Below are positions 1-5,488 of a DNA stretch of 6,974 nucleotides, one piece after another. Within the stretch, counting starts at the first letter, position 1; every line of letters begins with the position of its first letter. Location of the stretch: positions 1-6,974 of the forward strand of contig JAJAYM010000106.1 in NCBI GenBank assembly GCA_027117675.1. Reading direction: 5' to 3'. The notes beneath the pieces were generated by a model, which saw only the letters and a program-made list of their open reading frames with translations, was not told the origin of the DNA and ran no database searches. The stretch is from Actinomycetes bacterium (lineage in GTDB: Bacteria; Actinomycetota; Actinomycetes; JAHEKZ01). A program made the position numbers and the translations under genes.

Positions 1-16
1 AGCGCGGCCCATCGAG

Positions 17-66
17 AGGCAGACTGCAGGAAGTGGCGTGATAGCCCCACTTCCTGCAGTCTGCCT
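17..66 (-). terminator. Long perfect hairpin, probable end of the minus-strand transporter unit
   Basis: Positions 17-36 are perfectly complementary to 47-66, giving a 20-bp stem with a 10-nt loop at 37-46. The hairpin lies about 160 bp beyond the transporter stop and 33 bp beyond the small downstream frame. That is where a transcript reading leftward from the CBS gene would be expected to end. No clear T-run follows on either strand, so it would be a terminator without a U-tract, as is common in actinobacteria. It could act in both directions or be an arm of a repeat cut by the window edge. The stem is seen directly; its role is inferred. Confidence 0.5.
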
Positions 67-98
67 TGAGCGCACGCGAATGAGGGTTCTCAGTTGGT

Positions 99-215
99 TC
101 AGCGTTTGGCCCATTTGATCAGTTCGGCGGTCAGTGCGAAGGCCATCTGAAGTCCCACCGCAAGCGCCACCGCGACGGTCACTACGACTGCGTGACTGAT
201 TCGCTGCCCACGCAA
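99..215 (-). CDS. Possible 38-residue single-span membrane peptide (doubtful)
   Basis: A short open frame follows 11 nt after the transporter stop on the same strand. A TTG at 213-215 would start a peptide with a basic N-terminus (RGQR), one hydrophobic segment at about residues 9-30, and a basic end (KWAKR). The frame remains open further upstream inside the transporter 3' end, so the start is not fixed and I see no good ribosome-binding site. Third-position G+C is roughly two thirds, which is compatible with coding but not strong. It could be a small membrane partner of the transporter, an old gene remnant, or chance. I recognise no family. Confidence 0.25.
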   Translation of the reverse strand: MRGQRISHAVVVTVAVALAVGLQMAFALTAELIKWAKR

Positions 216-226
216 AGCAAGGAAGC

Positions 227-1522
227 CTACGCCAAGTAGCGCAGCCAGAGGAAAGGGACACAGAGCGCGACGCTGACGACGGTGACCAGCAGCCCGTAGC
301 GGGTGAACTGCCAAAACGAGATCGGGTGGCCGTAACGCTTGGCGATGCCGATCACGACGACGTTTGCGCTGGCGCCAATGGCTGTCGCGTTGCCGCCGAA
401 GTCAGCGCCGAGAGCCAGCGACCACCAAAGAACGTTTCCGGGGTTGAGCGCTGGGTCGTTGGTCGCAAGCTGGTCAACGACGGGCGCCATGGTGGCGACG
501 TACGGGATGTTGTCGACGATTCCTGACAGAGCCGCCGATCCGAACAAGATTCCGAAGGTGGCCGCAACAGGGTCACCCCCGACAGCATCGGTCAATGCGC
601 TGGCCAGTGCGTCGATCGCACCCACCTCCACCAGCGCTCCGACAAGTACGAACAGACCCATGAAGAAGACCAGGGTCTCCCATTCCACTTGCTTCATGTA
701 CTCATCGGTGGGTCCCGGAACTGCCAACATCATGGCGCCGCCTCCGAGCAGAGCCACAATCGACGGCTCGATCCCCAAGGTCCGCTGAAGGACGAATCCA
801 ACGAGAACCAGCCCGAGCACAAGCAGGCCACGCACCAGTGCGCCATGATCATCGATCGCTTCGCGCTCGTCGAGCTGCATCACCGATTGGGCCGCCACCC
901 GGTCGTAGGTGAAGGCGTCGCGGAAGACGAACCGAGACAGCAGCAGGAAAGCCACCATGACAATCACGACGATGGGTCCGAGGTTGACCACGAAGTCGAT
1001 GAAGGACAGGTCCGCTCGGCTTCCGATGATGATGTTGGGCGGATCGCCGACCAGAGTCGACGCACCGCCGATGTTCGACGCAAGCACCTCGGCGATGAGA
1101 AAGGGGACCGGGTTGAGCTTTAGCCGGTTGCACACGAGCAGGGTCACCGGAGCGACCAGCAGCACCGTCGTCACGTTGTCGAGAAGTGCCGACGCAACCG
1201 CCGTGAGCGTGCACAGCAGCACGAGCAACGGGTAAGGACGACCGCGCGTGCGTTTGGCGCTCCAGATCGCAAGATACTCAAAGAGTCCGGTCCGTCGTAG
1301 TCCGGCAACGACGAGCATCATCCCCAACAACAAGAAGATGACGTTCCAGTCGATGCCGGTCTCTGGTGAGTAGAACGCTTCCTGTGCGCCTACGATCCCG
1401 AGGCCGAAGACCGCTGCCACTCCGCCAAGCGCCGCGACCGTTCGAGGGACGCGCTCGGTGGCGATCAGCGCGTAGACGATGACGAACACGGCGACGGTAA
1501 GCACGGTCGTCATCTGCGTCAC
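227..1522 (-). CDS. ArsB/NhaD-superfamily (SLC13-like) ion transporter
   Basis: This 431-residue integral membrane protein belongs to the ion-transporter superfamily that includes arsenite pumps (ArsB), NhaD Na+/H+ antiporters, citrate carriers and the animal P protein. Two halves carry the inverted-repeat signatures of the fold. The first has DNVTT at residues 115-119 and an IGGASTLVGDPPN loop around 151-163. The second has DNIP at 337-340 and an ADFGGNATAIGASAN loop around 373-387. About ten to twelve hydrophobic spans surround them, with a soluble charged loop near 205-228. Length is normal. The GTG start shares four bases (GTGA) with the stop of the CBS-domain gene, suggesting translational coupling. 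An ATG three codons later (1513) has a better-placed AGGTG and is an alternative. Substrate cannot be read from sequence: arsenite, Na+/H+ or a dicarboxylate are all possible. No ars regulator or reductase is nearby, so I give no symbol. Confidence 0.9.
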   Translation of the reverse strand: MTQMTTVLTVAVFVIVYALIATERVPRTVAALGGVAAVFGLGIVGAQEAFYSPETGIDWNVIFLLLGMMLVVAGLRRTGLFEYLAIWSAKRTRGRPYPLLVLLCTLTAVASALLDNVTTVLLVAPVTLLVCNRLKLNPVPFLIAEVLASNIGGASTLVGDPPNIIIGSRADLSFIDFVVNLGPIVVIVMVAFLLLSRFVFRDAFTYDRVAAQSVMQLDEREAIDDHGALVRGLLVLGLVLVGFVLQRTLGIEPSIVALLGGGAMMLAVPGPTDEYMKQVEWETLVFFMGLFVLVGALVEVGAIDALASALTDAVGGDPVAATFGILFGSAALSGIVDNIPYVATMAPVVDQLATNDPALNPGNVLWWSLALGADFGGNATAIGASANVVVIGIAKRYGHPISFWQFTRYGLLVTVVSVALCVPFLWLRYLA

Positions 1523-1971
1523 ACCTGGTTGATGGCTGTGCCAAGCACGTTGAAGGCTGAGATGGTGCCGATCGCCCGCCCATCAGGCCCGGCAACGACC
1601 AGCAGCGGCACATGCAGCTGGGACATCAATGCGGCGACTTCAAGAAGGGTGGCGTCATGGTCGATGGTGCCAAGAAGGTCAGGTTCGGCATCGTCGAGCA
1701 CGTCCTGGACCGTCAACCCGACGAGCGCTTCGAGCAGCCGATCGGCGGCCGCTTCATCGACAACTCGCGCGAGGGATGGGTCATCCTTGATATAGGTAGG
1801 AACCGCCAGACCGAGCACCTGGGATGCCGTAAGTACGGCCAGTGGCCGTCCATCGTCAGAGACCACGGCCAGCCCAGGCAGTGCCTCATCGACCAAGCGG
1901 CGCGCGATGTCCAGGACGGTGTCAGCGGTGCGGACCAGCCCGACGGGCTGGGCAAGGTCGGCGGCGATCAC
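1519..1971 (-). CDS. Two-CBS-domain protein, likely regulator of the adjacent transporter
   Basis: The 150-residue soluble protein consists almost entirely of two CBS domains, a Bateman module of the type that binds adenine nucleotides or related ligands. CBS1 spans about residues 3-57, with the ALPGLAVVSDDGRPLAVLT core. CBS2 spans about 86-146, with the LHVPLLVVAGPDGRAIGTIS core. They are joined by a linker containing YIKDDPSLARVVDE. There is no catalytic domain and no membrane segment. The GTG at 1971 is chosen because CBS1 begins at once (VIAADLAQP). A TTG at 2109 keeps the frame open, but the added 46 residues look non-domain and would overlap the divergent helicase start. The stop overlaps the transporter start by 4 bp, so the two are probably one translational unit. 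The likely role is to gate or tune the transporter in response to a ligand. This is inferred from the pairing. Confidence 0.85.
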   Translation of the reverse strand: MIAADLAQPVGLVRTADTVLDIARRLVDEALPGLAVVSDDGRPLAVLTASQVLGLAVPTYIKDDPSLARVVDEAAADRLLEALVGLTVQDVLDDAEPDLLGTIDHDATLLEVAALMSQLHVPLLVVAGPDGRAIGTISAFNVLGTAINQV

Positions 1972-2018
1972 GCCAGCAGCGTAGTGCCGGAACAGCGTGG
2001 CCCTACCCGATGTTGGAC

Positions 2019-2035
2019 ACTGGTGGAGGACCAGT
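2019..2035. promoter_or_regulatory. Inverted repeat in the divergent CBS/helicase intergenic region (candidate operator)
   Basis: The sequence ACTGGT-N5-ACCAGT is a perfect 6-bp inverted repeat. It lies near the middle of the 103-bp gap between the divergently read CBS gene (start 1971) and xpb (start 2075), where both promoters would be expected. An overlapping shorter repeat (GGACC-N4-GGTCC, 2028-2041) adds dyad character. No convincing -35/-10 pair could be assigned on either strand. Short dyads are frequent in GC-rich DNA, so this is a weak candidate. Confidence 0.2.
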
Positions 2036-2063
2036 CGGTCCGGTACACCCTCGAGGTCCGCCC

Positions 2064-2069
2064 AAGGAG
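2064..2069 (+). promoter_or_regulatory. Ribosome-binding site that fixes the xpb start
   Basis: AAGGAG lies 5 nt ahead of the GTG at 2075. It is the strongest Shine-Dalgarno match near the gene. The protein beginning there, MNDGPLIVQSDKT, matches the N-terminus I recall for actinobacterial XPB helicases. The frame is open back to an ATG at 1997, but that extension would be unrelated to the family and has no such site. Confidence 0.75.
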
Positions 2070-2074
2070 CCTGC

Positions 2075-3742
2075 GTGAATGACGGTCCGCTGATCGTCCA
2101 GAGCGACAAGACGTTGCTCCTGGAGGTCGAACACGCACTCTCCGATGAGTGCCGTCACGCGATCGCGCCGTTCGCCGAGCTCGAACGTGCACCTGAGCAC
2201 GTCCACACCTACCGCGTCACGCCCCTTGGTCTTTGGAACGCTCGGGCTGCTGGCCATGACGCCGAGCAGGTAGTCGACACCCTGCTCAAGTACAGCCGCT
2301 ATGCGGTGCCGCACGCGCTGCTCGTCGACATCGCCGAGACGATGGCTCGCTATGGGCGGCTGCAACTCACGGCCCACCCAACGCACGGGCTGGTGCTGCA
2401 CACCAACGACCGACCGGTCCTCGAAGAGGTGCTCAGGTCGAAGAAGATCATGCCGCTGGTCGGAGAACGGATCGACCAGGACTCTGTCGTCGTGCACCCA
2501 TCCGAGCGTGGGCACATCAAGCAGGTGCTGCTCAAGCTCGGCTGGCCGGCCGAAGACCTCGCGGGCTACGTCGACGGTGAGGCGCACGCGATCGCTCTGG
2601 ACGAAGGTGACTGGCAGCTGCGCGACTACCAGCGTCATGCGGCTGAGAACTTCTTTCACGGCGGATCCGGCGTTGTGGTCCTGCCCTGCGGAGCCGGCAA
2701 GACCATCGTCGGCGCTGCTGCGATGGCGATGGCGCAAGCCACCACGTTGATCCTGGTGACCAACACTGTCGCCGCGCGGCAGTGGCGAGATGAGCTGCTG
2801 CACCGCACCAGCCTCACCGAGGACGAGATCGGCGAGTACTCGGGGGCCAAGAAGGAGATCCGCCCAGTCACCATCGCCACCTACCAGGTGATGACGACCA
2901 AGCGGAAGGGCTCGTACGCCCACCTCGAGCTCTTCGACGCGCGCGACTGGGGCCTGATCCTCTACGACGAGGTGCACCTGCTGCCCGCACCGATCTTCCG
3001 CTTCACCGCAGATATTCAGGCCCGCCGCAGGCTGGGACTCACCGCGACGCTCGTCCGCGAGGACGGGCGCGAGGGTGACGTCTTTTCGCTGATCGGCCCG
3101 AAGCGATTCGACGCTCCGTGGAAAGAGATCGAGGCGCAGGGTTACATCGCACCGGCTGAATGCATCGAGGTCAGGGTCACCCTGCCCGAGCGCGAACGGC
3201 TGGCCTACGCCACCGCCGAGCCGGAGGAGCGCTACCGGCTCGCCTCCACGTCCCAGGAGAAGTCGAGGGTGGTCGAACGGCTGGTCGAACAGCATCGGGG
3301 GCAGCCCACCTTGGTGATCGGGCAGTACATCGACCAGCTCGACGAGTTGGCTGGACGCCTAGATGTTCCTGTCATCAAGGGCGAGACGACCGTGAAGGAA
3401 CGCGAGCGCCTCTATAACGCCTTCCGCGCCGGTGAGATCACCACGTTGGTCGTCAGCAAAGTGGCGAACTTCTCGATTGACCTGCCAGAAGCCAGCGTGG
3501 CGATTCAGGTGTCTGGCGCGTTCGGCTCCCGACAGGAGGAGGCCCAGCGCTTGGGGAGGATCCTGCGCCCCAAGGCCGACGGTCGCTCTGCGCGGTTCTA
3601 TGCAGTCGTGGCTCGCGATACCGTCGACCAGGACTTCGCCCAGCACCGCCAGCGCTTCCTGGCTGAGCAGGGCTACAGCTACACCATCACCGACGCCGAC
3701 GACCTACCGGCGGCTGACCACGGATCGGCAGATGACCACTGA
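2075..3742 (+). CDS. xpb: Bacterial XPB-type DNA repair helicase (superfamily 2, 3'-5')
   Basis: This 555-residue protein is a DEAD/H-type ATP-dependent DNA helicase of the XPB/ERCC3/Ssl2 family, thought to open duplex DNA in nucleotide excision repair. Residues 1 to about 120 form the family's N-terminal domain. About 121-170 resemble the damage-recognition region. The helicase motifs follow in order: RDYQ at 183-186, Walker A CGAGKT at 205-210, motif Ia VTNTVAARQW at 228-237, DEVH at 298-301, GLTAT at 321-325, the XPB-specific RED at 328-330, motif V SKVANFSIDLPEA at 461-473, and motif VI QRLGRILR at 491-498. All catalytic residues are present and the length is normal, so it should be active. 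The GTG start is fixed by a strong ribosome-binding site and by the conserved N-terminus. The last 11 bases overlap the start of a small gene in another frame, indicating coupled translation. Read divergently from the CBS gene. Family identification is very secure; its repair role in bacteria is less well established than in eukaryotes. Confidence 0.97.
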   Translation: MNDGPLIVQSDKTLLLEVEHALSDECRHAIAPFAELERAPEHVHTYRVTPLGLWNARAAGHDAEQVVDTLLKYSRYAVPHALLVDIAETMARYGRLQLTAHPTHGLVLHTNDRPVLEEVLRSKKIMPLVGERIDQDSVVVHPSERGHIKQVLLKLGWPAEDLAGYVDGEAHAIALDEGDWQLRDYQRHAAENFFHGGSGVVVLPCGAGKTIVGAAAMAMAQATTLILVTNTVAARQWRDELLHRTSLTEDEIGEYSGAKKEIRPVTIATYQVMTTKRKGSYAHLELFDARDWGLILYDEVHLLPAPIFRFTADIQARRRLGLTATLVREDGREGDVFSLIGPKRFDAPWKEIEAQGYIAPAECIEVRVTLPERERLAYATAEPEERYRLASTSQEKSRVVERLVEQHRGQPTLVIGQYIDQLDELAGRLDVPVIKGETTVKERERLYNAFRAGEITTLVVSKVANFSIDLPEASVAIQVSGAFGSRQEEAQRLGRILRPKADGRSARFYAVVARDTVDQDFAQHRQRFLAEQGYSYTITDADDLPAADHGSADDH

Positions 3743-4070
3743 CGCTGAGGCAGCACTCGCGGATGCGCGAGCTCGCGTCCTGCACGATCTCTCGGCCACG
3801 CTGCCCACTACACCGGCGGTGATCGACGCGCTGGACGCCGCCATCAGCGACCGGCGCGAGTGGGTTGAGCCATGGCCGGCGGGTGCGTCGTACTTGGCCT
3901 GCCTGGTGGCCCAAGACGTCCAGGAGGCAATTGCGCCTTCGGTCGGTCGATGGCCGCGGTGCCGCATCAACGGCGACCACACTCTGCACATCGAGCCCGA
4001 TCTCGGTGAGGACCCTCGGTGGGTCTGCGAGGACTGCTCCGGTGTTGTGGCCGCGGTCGGCGAGCTCTGA
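3732..4070 (+). CDS. Uncharacterised 112-residue protein overlapping xpb, possible zinc-binding C-terminus
   Basis: A small soluble protein of no family I can name. The ATG lies within the last codons of xpb, overlapping by 11 bp. The N-terminal half (1-70) is helical and acidic, with the segment RREWVEPWPAGASYLACLVAQ at about 41-61. The C-terminal part has C77, H83, H86 and a CEDC pair (C99, C102) in the context WPRCRINGDHTLHIEPD then WVCEDC. This resembles a small, possibly degenerate, zinc ribbon with Cys/His ligands. There is no signal peptide or membrane span. The overlap with xpb suggests the two are made in step, so a helicase accessory or loading role is a reasonable guess, but nothing in the sequence proves it. 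I have an impression of similar proteins in other actinobacteria; this was not checked. The frame is open upstream inside xpb, but that part is only a shadow of the helicase. Confidence 0.8.
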   Translation: MTTDAEAALADARARVLHDLSATLPTTPAVIDALDAAISDRREWVEPWPAGASYLACLVAQDVQEAIAPSVGRWPRCRINGDHTLHIEPDLGEDPRWVCEDCSGVVAAVGEL

Positions 4071-4116
4071 CGTCAGTTCCCCCCACGCCGGGAGCGATTC
4101 ACGCCACACTGGGTCC

Positions 4117-4722
4117 ATGCGCGAGGCCACCGAACGCGAAACACGCTTGCTCGACGCTGCCGTTGTCACCGGCGGCCTCGGCCCCAAGCACAGCCAGCCG
4201 CATCGGGAGTACCACAATCTGATGCACGTCGAGGATGTGTTGCTGCGGATCGAAGAACTACAGCCGCCGTCCGAGCATGAGTTGGCGCTGGCGCTCGCCG
4301 CCTGGTTCCATGACGCCGTCTACCAGCCGGGCCAGGACGACAACGAGGACCGAAGCGCGTACGTCGCGTACGACGCACTCGAGCAGGTGGGTGCCGATCC
4401 CGAGCTGATCCACGAGGTTGTCCGCCTCGTCCGTCTGACCGCCTCCCACGAACCGGATGACGACGATGTGGCCGGGGCTGTGCTCTGTGACGCCGACCTC
4501 GCGATCCTGGCGGCGAAGCCGGAGCGCTATGCGCACTACGCGACGGCTATTCGCCAGGAGTACGTCCACGTGCCGGAGGCCGAGTTTCGTGCGGGCAGGG
4601 TCAAGGTGCTGCGCCGCTTCCTCCAGCGACCGTCGATCTATCGAACGGCGCACGCTCGTGAGCACTGGGAGGCCAAAGCTCGCGCCAACATGAGCGACGA
4701 GATCGAGGCGCTGGAATCGTGA
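4117..4722 (+). CDS. HD-domain metal-dependent phosphohydrolase (predicted)
   Basis: This 201-residue protein belongs to the family of predicted metal-dependent HD-superfamily phosphohydrolases. The fold's metal ligands are visible: HREYHNLMH at 29-37, AAWFHDAVY at 61-69 with the diagnostic H65-D66, H111 in TASH, and the distal CDADLAIL at 124-131. A acidic DDNEDRS follows the HD pair, as usual in this family. The C-terminal region (150-185, EYVHVPEAEFRAGR then RRFLQRPSIYRTAHARE) is also typical. The substrate is unknown; members of the superfamily hydrolyse phosphoester bonds in nucleotides or other small molecules. The ATG at 4117 is the only reasonable start, with a weak ribosome-binding site. 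It follows the 112-residue gene after 46 bp and shares GTGA with the next gene, so it probably sits in the xpb transcript and is translationally coupled to the VOC protein. Confidence 0.88.
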   Translation: MREATERETRLLDAAVVTGGLGPKHSQPHREYHNLMHVEDVLLRIEELQPPSEHELALALAAWFHDAVYQPGQDDNEDRSAYVAYDALEQVGADPELIHEVVRLVRLTASHEPDDDDVAGAVLCDADLAILAAKPERYAHYATAIRQEYVHVPEAEFRAGRVKVLRRFLQRPSIYRTAHAREHWEAKARANMSDEIEALES

Positions 4723-5084
4723 GTGAGGCAGCTCCGCACGTCGTCGGGCTTGCGATGGTGTGCACCGACTCGATCGACCCACCAGCACTCGCCGGGTTCT
4801 GGGCAAGTCTGCTGGGCGGCGAGATGTCGGTCGACGCTGATGGTGACGCGTGGGTCTCGGTGGGCTCGGGGCCCCGGCTGGACTTCCTCCGGGTACCGGA
4901 GGTCAAGACGCTGAAGAACCGGCTGCACCTCGACGTCGCGGTGGCCGACGTCCAGCTGGCGACGGCCGAGGCGTTGGCGCTCGGCGCGTCTCGGGCCGAC
5001 GACGTCTACGACGGTGGCCGTTGGCAGGTGCTCCGCGACCCAGAGGGCAACGAGTTCTGCCTGTTGCCGCCCGACCTCAGCTGA
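4719..5084 (+). CDS. VOC-superfamily (glyoxalase-like) protein
   Basis: A 121-residue protein of the vicinal oxygen chelate fold, most like the small actinobacterial glyoxalase-like domain proteins. The fold's two beta-alpha-beta-beta-beta modules are apparent. Module one runs from about residue 8 (VVGLAMVCTDSIDPPALAGF) to 60. Module two runs from about 66 (KNRLHLDVAVADVQ) to 116, ending in RDPEGNEFCLLPP. H70 and E109 or E112 occupy places where metal ligands usually lie, but I cannot tell whether a metal is bound. Members act in glyoxalase chemistry, ring cleavage, antibiotic resistance or with no known reaction, so no substrate is assigned. The GTG start lies in the stop of the HD gene (4-bp overlap), so the two are probably made together. 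Its stop overlaps the stop of the convergent DUF4031 gene by 8 bp. A strong hairpin follows. Confidence 0.88.
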   Translation: MSEAAPHVVGLAMVCTDSIDPPALAGFWASLLGGEMSVDADGDAWVSVGSGPRLDFLRVPEVKTLKNRLHLDVAVADVQLATAEALALGASRADDVYDGGRWQVLRDPEGNEFCLLPPDLS

Positions 5085-5382
5085 CGCGCCTCGGCGGCGT
5101 CCCGCCTTCTGGTGAGCCTTTGGCGCTGCGGGGACGCCGCCGCCGTAGGCCAGACGCGTTCAGCCTGGCGACCAGCTCGCGGGAGGTCACCGGCGCGGCG
5201 CCGGCAGCGATGATGTCGTCGCGCCGCTCGACCGGGACGTCGTAGTGGTCGCCGTCAAATCCGCGGGCAGGGACGTCGAACGGCGCGACGAACGCGTGCA
5301 GCTCGTCGAACGAGGTGTCGCTGGCCAGGTGGCACCAGTGCCGGCCGTGCGCCGGCACCTGCGCGTCGTCGATAACGATCAC
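5077..5382 (-). CDS. DUF4031 family protein with a basic C-terminal tail
   Basis: The 101-residue protein matches the DUF4031 family, small proteins of unknown function common in actinobacteria. Residues 1-79 carry the family pattern: an opening IVIDDAQVPAHGRHWCHLASD (2-22), then FDELHAF (25-31), FDGDHYDVP (42-50), and a final helix TSRELVARLNASGL (66-79). The many conserved His, Asp and Trp residues could suit a metal or nucleotide site, but I know of no assigned activity. From residue 80 the tail is arginine- and proline-rich (LRRRRPRSAKGSPEGG) and is probably disordered. It is encoded by DNA that also forms the hairpin behind the VOC gene, so its composition may be set by that structure. 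The GTG start has an AAGGGT site 5 nt upstream on the minus strand. The gene is convergent with the VOC gene and divergent from the broken flavoenzyme gene. Confidence 0.85.
   Translation of the reverse strand: MIVIDDAQVPAHGRHWCHLASDTSFDELHAFVAPFDVPARGFDGDHYDVPVERRDDIIAAGAAPVTSRELVARLNASGLRRRRPRSAKGSPEGGTPPRRVS
5092..5142 (+). terminator. G+C-rich hairpin just after the VOC stop, probable end of the xpb unit
   Basis: Positions 5092-5103 pair with 5131-5142 to give a 12-bp stem (11 of the 12 pairs read GGCGGCGTCCC against GGGACGCCGCC). It can extend by two pairs past a bulged G at 5130. It begins 8 nt after the VOC stop at 5084, where the xpb-to-VOC transcript should end. No T-run follows. 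The same bases encode residues about 81-97 of the convergent DUF4031 protein, so the structure sits inside a gene. The stem is seen; termination is inferred. Confidence 0.5.
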
Positions 5383-5453
5383 GACGCACCCTTGACTCGT
5401 CGCGCTGCGCGTGCGTGAGTCTCATCCATCTGCCCATCGAACCAGGTCAGGTC

Positions 5454-5459
5454 GATAAT
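5454..5459 (+). promoter_or_regulatory. Possible -10 element ahead of the broken flavoenzyme gene
   Basis: GATAAT, one base from the TATAAT consensus and set in TCGATAATGG, lies 29 nt ahead of the GTG at 5489 in the 106-bp gap after the divergent DUF4031 gene. No good -35 hexamer lies 16-18 nt upstream. A direct GGTC repeat (CAGGTCAGGTC, 5443-5453) abuts it and could be a regulator half-site pair or chance. Confidence 0.3.
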
Positions 5460-5476
5460 GGGACACCGAACCGAAC

Positions 5477-5480
5477 GGAG
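5477..5480 (+). promoter_or_regulatory. Ribosome-binding site for the flavoenzyme pseudogene
   Basis: GGAG lies 8 nt ahead of the GTG at 5489. The protein starting there, MTAFPHLFSPIQIGSITVKNR, begins as this enzyme family does, so both the start and the original expression signal appear intact although the gene is broken downstream. Confidence 0.6.
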
Positions 5481-5488
5481 CCAACCTC

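Noticed and set aside
1997..2074. Upstream ATG extension of the helicase by 26 residues
   Set aside because: The extension has no family character and no ribosome-binding site, while AAGGAG lies 5 nt ahead of the GTG at 2075.
1972..2074. SOS (LexA) box upstream of the repair helicase
   Set aside because: No TCGAAC-N4-GTTCGA-like site is present. The dyad at 2019-2035 does not resemble it.
1972..2109. TTG-initiated extension of the CBS-domain protein by 46 residues
   Set aside because: It would overlap the start and ribosome-binding site of the divergent helicase and adds no CBS-like sequence.
2003..3295. A 430-codon open frame on the minus strand across the helicase gene
   Set aside because: It is antisense to a gene with every helicase motif in place. 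Its product is low-complexity in Arg, Gly, Asp and Leu, with no domain I recognise. Such mirror frames are usual in GC-rich genes.
4258..4806. 182-codon minus-strand frame across the HD gene
   Set aside because: It is antisense to a gene with clear HD motifs and correct overlaps. Its product is Arg/Leu-rich with no recognisable domain.
5338..5358. 7-bp inverted repeat GTGCCGG-N7-CCGGCAC
   Set aside because: It lies within the conserved N-terminal coding region of the DUF4031 gene (PAHGRHW) and is easily explained by GC-rich codons.
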